A stretch of 10,723 bases of DNA from Pigoraptor vietnamica (Eukaryota > Opisthokonta > Filasterea): positions 1-10,723 of the forward strand of contig CALSCQ010000702.1 of NCBI GenBank assembly GCA_943704525.1. Direction: 5' to 3'. Made by a program: the position numbers and the translations under genes. A model generated the notes under the pieces. It was not told the DNA's origin. It ran no database searches and worked only from the letters and a program-made list of their open reading frames with translations. This document shows positions 8,901 to 10,723 of this stretch, piece by piece (position 1 is the first letter of the stretch; the number at the start of each line of letters is the position of its first letter).

Positions 8901-9289
8901 TTGACATGCACGCAAGCAATGTGCGCACAGAAATGCGAGGCGTCCACTGCGTGTTAATTTTGCCCTGTCCGTTACCACTGGGACATAGCAGACGCAGACA
9001 CATTGGCCGAGGGCGTCAGTGCCGTCTCTGTGCGCAATAATCGCACCGAGCTCGTCGCGGCAAGTCCTGCAGGTGAGCTGGCGCACCGAATTCGAATGCT
9101 GTCCCATCCCGCGCCCTCATCAGCAGCGCAAACTAACACGGCCGTTGCGCAGCCGATTTCCTGTCGCGGCGTACGTTCCGTGGGCTCGAGCAAGCAGTCG
9201 GAGAGACGCCCGTTACGCTCGCGGTCGAAGGGCGGCGCGGAATTGCAAGCGGTTACGCCGACGAAACAGAGGACGCTCCCAAGCCCTGA
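5929..9289 (+). CDS. DPH2: diphthamide biosynthesis protein 2 (Dph2), 12 exons, 566 residues
   Basis: Dph2 partners Dph1 as an Fe-S heterodimer that, with SAM, adds the 3-amino-3-carboxypropyl group to a histidine of translation elongation factor 2, the first step of diphthamide synthesis in the cytosol. Exons 5929-6087, 6361-6473, 6693-6770, 6892-7034, 7134-7552, 7716-7789, 7920-7987, 8103-8272, 8361-8466, 8696-8848, 8992-9072 and 9153-9289 join with matched phases to 1701 bases ending in TGA. Family motifs run in order: [95 protein letters not shown], and a C-terminal [13 protein letters not shown]. Cysteines matching the cluster ligands are present: Cys92/93, Cys114 and Cys399. The start has a strong GCCATGG context. 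Oddities are a 51-residue segment with ten Cys (197-247) and an acidic run (EEEDDDD) in exon 10. An alternative exon 10 acceptor ends at 8743. Human Dph2 is 489 residues, so this one is longer, mainly through these insertions. Identification is very secure. Confidence 0.95.
6088..6335. repeat. degenerate TG/GCGTGTG-rich tract filling DPH2 intron 1
   Basis: Starting at the donor GTGTGTGCGTGCG, most of this intron is an imperfect (TG)n mixture with GC steps. All open frames in it are Cys/Val/Arg low-complexity and are read as intron. It is the longest intron in the gene at 273 bases. Confidence 0.75.
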
Positions 9290-9421
9290 CCACCGGGGAT
9301 TGACCAACAATGCGAGTGGCCGAACACGTTATCGCCGTTGTGCGAGTCATCGCGCGACGCGCCACCTCGCCATCTTCGAGCGCGGCTTGCTCCGATACGA
9401 ATGAGAGTACACACGGCGATG
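9290..9421. other. convergent intergenic spacer
   Basis: These 132 bases separate the DPH2 stop (9287-9289) from the stop of the minus-strand WW gene (9422-9424), so both 3' UTRs must overlap or be very short. No AATAAA or hairpin terminator was recognised. Confidence 0.6.
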
Positions 9422-10556
9422 CTAAGACACGGCGCACACGGTGCTTCGCTGCCGCTTCTTCTGGTCCGATGGGCCGAAGGGGTCGCCATCGCGCGGGTCC
9501 GAGTGGGTGGTGCGTCCCGTCTTCTTCTCTATGAAATACAGCGTGCCGTTGGGGTCGACGGCCTCCGTCCAGCCGCGCGGCAGTGCTGCGGCACCGTGTT
9601 CGGCGAATGTGAGTCTCTCGTTGCAATCAGGGGACATGTGGCAATGCAAAACAATACTGTGGCCAGTCTTTCGATGCCACCAGCAGCAAAGCCACACAAC
9701 GGCTCCCAGCACAACCACGGCACGCGTCGCACCTTTCTTCTTCGTCTTCTTCTTCTCGTCCTCCGGGTCGAGGCGCGGGTCTTCGTACGTCGTCCGTCCC
9801 GTGAGGGGGTTTGTGAAGAACACGACGTCGTTCGCGTCCCGGTGCGCCGTCCACCCCGGAGGGAGGCGAAAGTGGTCGTGGTCGTACTTGACCTTCTTGC
9901 CCTTTAGCTCCTCCTTCCTCAGTCGCGGGTCTTCGCGGGTGTTCGTCCGCGTGTTGTGGCTGCCGAGGCAGTATATGACGATCAGCCCGCCGTCACGTGA
10001 ACATAAGTGCAAGCGCACGACTCCTTTGAGCAGACACCCACTCGATAAAGTAGACGCAGTTGTCCTCGTCAAGCGCTTCTTCCCAGCCGTACGGTAGCTC
10101 TGAGGGACCGCGCACGGGGGAGGGGGGGGTAAGCCACCGACCCACATGACCAGAGAGAGAGCGCTTACACGAAACGCAAATTATGGACAGTCACACCAAG
10201 AAGCACACAGACGGACAGACAGCACACGGCACAAGAGGCGACAAACAGGGGGAAAAAGGGGTTGAAGAAGAGAGATGGGGGGAAGAGGGGGTGAGAGGAT
10301 GCTCAGGCGAAAACGCACCGCTTTTGCCGGACTGTTTGCCGGTGCGGGGCTTGCGTGGGTCCAGCCATGTCGTGGTGCCCGTGTTGTGACTGCAACGGCA
10401 CGAAAACGAGTACGTAAATGGGAGGGCGAAGTGAAAGCAAAGCGTCAGCACACTCTCGATTCTAATCGCCACCCACTCTATGAAGTATGCCTCTCCATCG
10501 CGTGTGAATGCCTCCTCCCACCCGGGCGGGAGGGGACCGAGCGTGAACTCCGCCAT
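9422..10556 (-). CDS. protein with four tandem WW or WW-like domains, five exons
   Basis: WW domains are three-stranded modules that bind proline-rich ligands. Exons in reading order are 10556-10477, 10389-10319, 10099-10042, 9959-9733 and 9585-9422; phases match and give 199 residues ending in TAG. WW1 (about 9-39) reads LPPGWEEAF, YFIDHNTGTTTWLDPR. WW2 (52-82) reads LPYGWEEAL, YFIDHNTRTNTREDPR. WW3 (102-132) reads LPPGWTAHR, then TGRTTYEDPR. WW4 (about 147-177) reads LPRGWTEAV, then TGRTTHSDPR. The first Trp is kept in all four; the second is W, R, Y, H. Lys/Glu-rich linkers join them. Donors GTGGGT, GTGCGT and GTGGGT and acceptors TTGCAG, CCTCAG and CGGCAG are clear. The last intron (9732-9586, GTGCGA to GCCGCAG) is 147 bases without a stop; if retained, the protein is 248 residues with a hydrophobic stretch. 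The frame is open upstream of the ATG to an AG at 10608, so the N-terminus may be longer. WW1 recalls MAGI- or Kibra-type domains, but no PDZ, guanylate kinase or C2 domain is visible. Confidence 0.8.
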
Positions 10557-10723
10557 GTCCTTTGCGTGGTTTGCGAGGAACGTGCGCTCACACTCAAACA
10601 GTGAAACCTAAAGTCCAAACGCGGTGAGAACAGTAAAACTTCTGTATCAGAACTTTTTCACGATTACTTAACCGATTTTTACGATTTCACAAGGAGCGGA
10701 AAGCTGGATAATTGCAGTTTTCC
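10557..10723 (-). promoter_or_regulatory. upstream region of the WW gene, AT-richer, or upstream exon/intron
   Basis: The base composition shifts to A/T-rich beyond about 10615. From 10607 to 10557 the minus strand is open in frame with the WW ATG (17 codons including LFECERTFLANHAKD) and is preceded by CTTTAG, so this could be coding sequence of a longer gene. Otherwise it is leader and promoter. Nothing else is recognised. Confidence 0.3.

Noticed and set aside
5929-9289. Transposon, CRISPR, tRNA or rRNA features in the window
   Set aside because: No terminal repeats, integrase or transposase motifs, spaced repeats, or tRNA-like cloverleaf boxes were recognised on reading.
9441-10097. Plus-strand 218-residue frame
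   Set aside because: It is the complement of the WW exons, with Ser/Phe-rich composition, and its splice signals and domains are on the minus strand.

Overview
The window looks like a compact, GC-rich, intron-dense genome of a unicellular eukaryote. Four genes can be assembled exon by exon, with introns of about 80 to 275 bases that begin mostly GTG or GTA and end mostly in GCAG. The products are eukaryote-specific: a snurportin, Dph2, WW domains and a mitochondrial carrier fragment. TG microsatellites, a G17 run and A-tracts sit in introns and between genes. A choanoflagellate-like or other opisthokont or apusozoan protist would fit this density and gene content. That placement is inference; no lineage marker is visible.

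Layout. 1-432: simple repeats and a putative upstream region. 433-2283 (+): snurportin-1 homologue in at least seven exons, with an apparent one-base frameshift and an abnormal C-terminus. 2223-2699 (-): broken mitochondrial carrier (SLC25) fragments, tail-to-tail with snurportin and touching its last exon. 2700-3162: no gene seen; the 3' part is probably promoter. 3163-5652 (+): three-exon gene for a polytopic membrane protein with a C-terminal EF-hand pair, not assigned to a named family, with one apparent frameshift. 5653-5928: intergenic with an A-rich tract. 5929-9289 (+): complete 12-exon DPH2 encoding 566 residues, with an unusual cysteine-rich insertion. 9290-9421: short convergent spacer. 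9422-10556 (-): multi-WW-domain protein in five exons. 10557-10723: AT-richer region upstream of the WW gene.

The genes do not form a pathway. Snurportin carries trimethylguanosine-capped snRNPs into the nucleus, Dph2 acts in the first step of diphthamide synthesis on elongation factor 2, and the WW protein is a predicted proline-motif adaptor. The most interesting points are the carrier/snurportin junction, the membrane plus EF-hand architecture, the Cys-rich insertion in Dph2, and WW repeats that share an intron position and differ at the second signature Trp. Exon borders come from homology recall plus splice-phase bookkeeping, not from transcripts.
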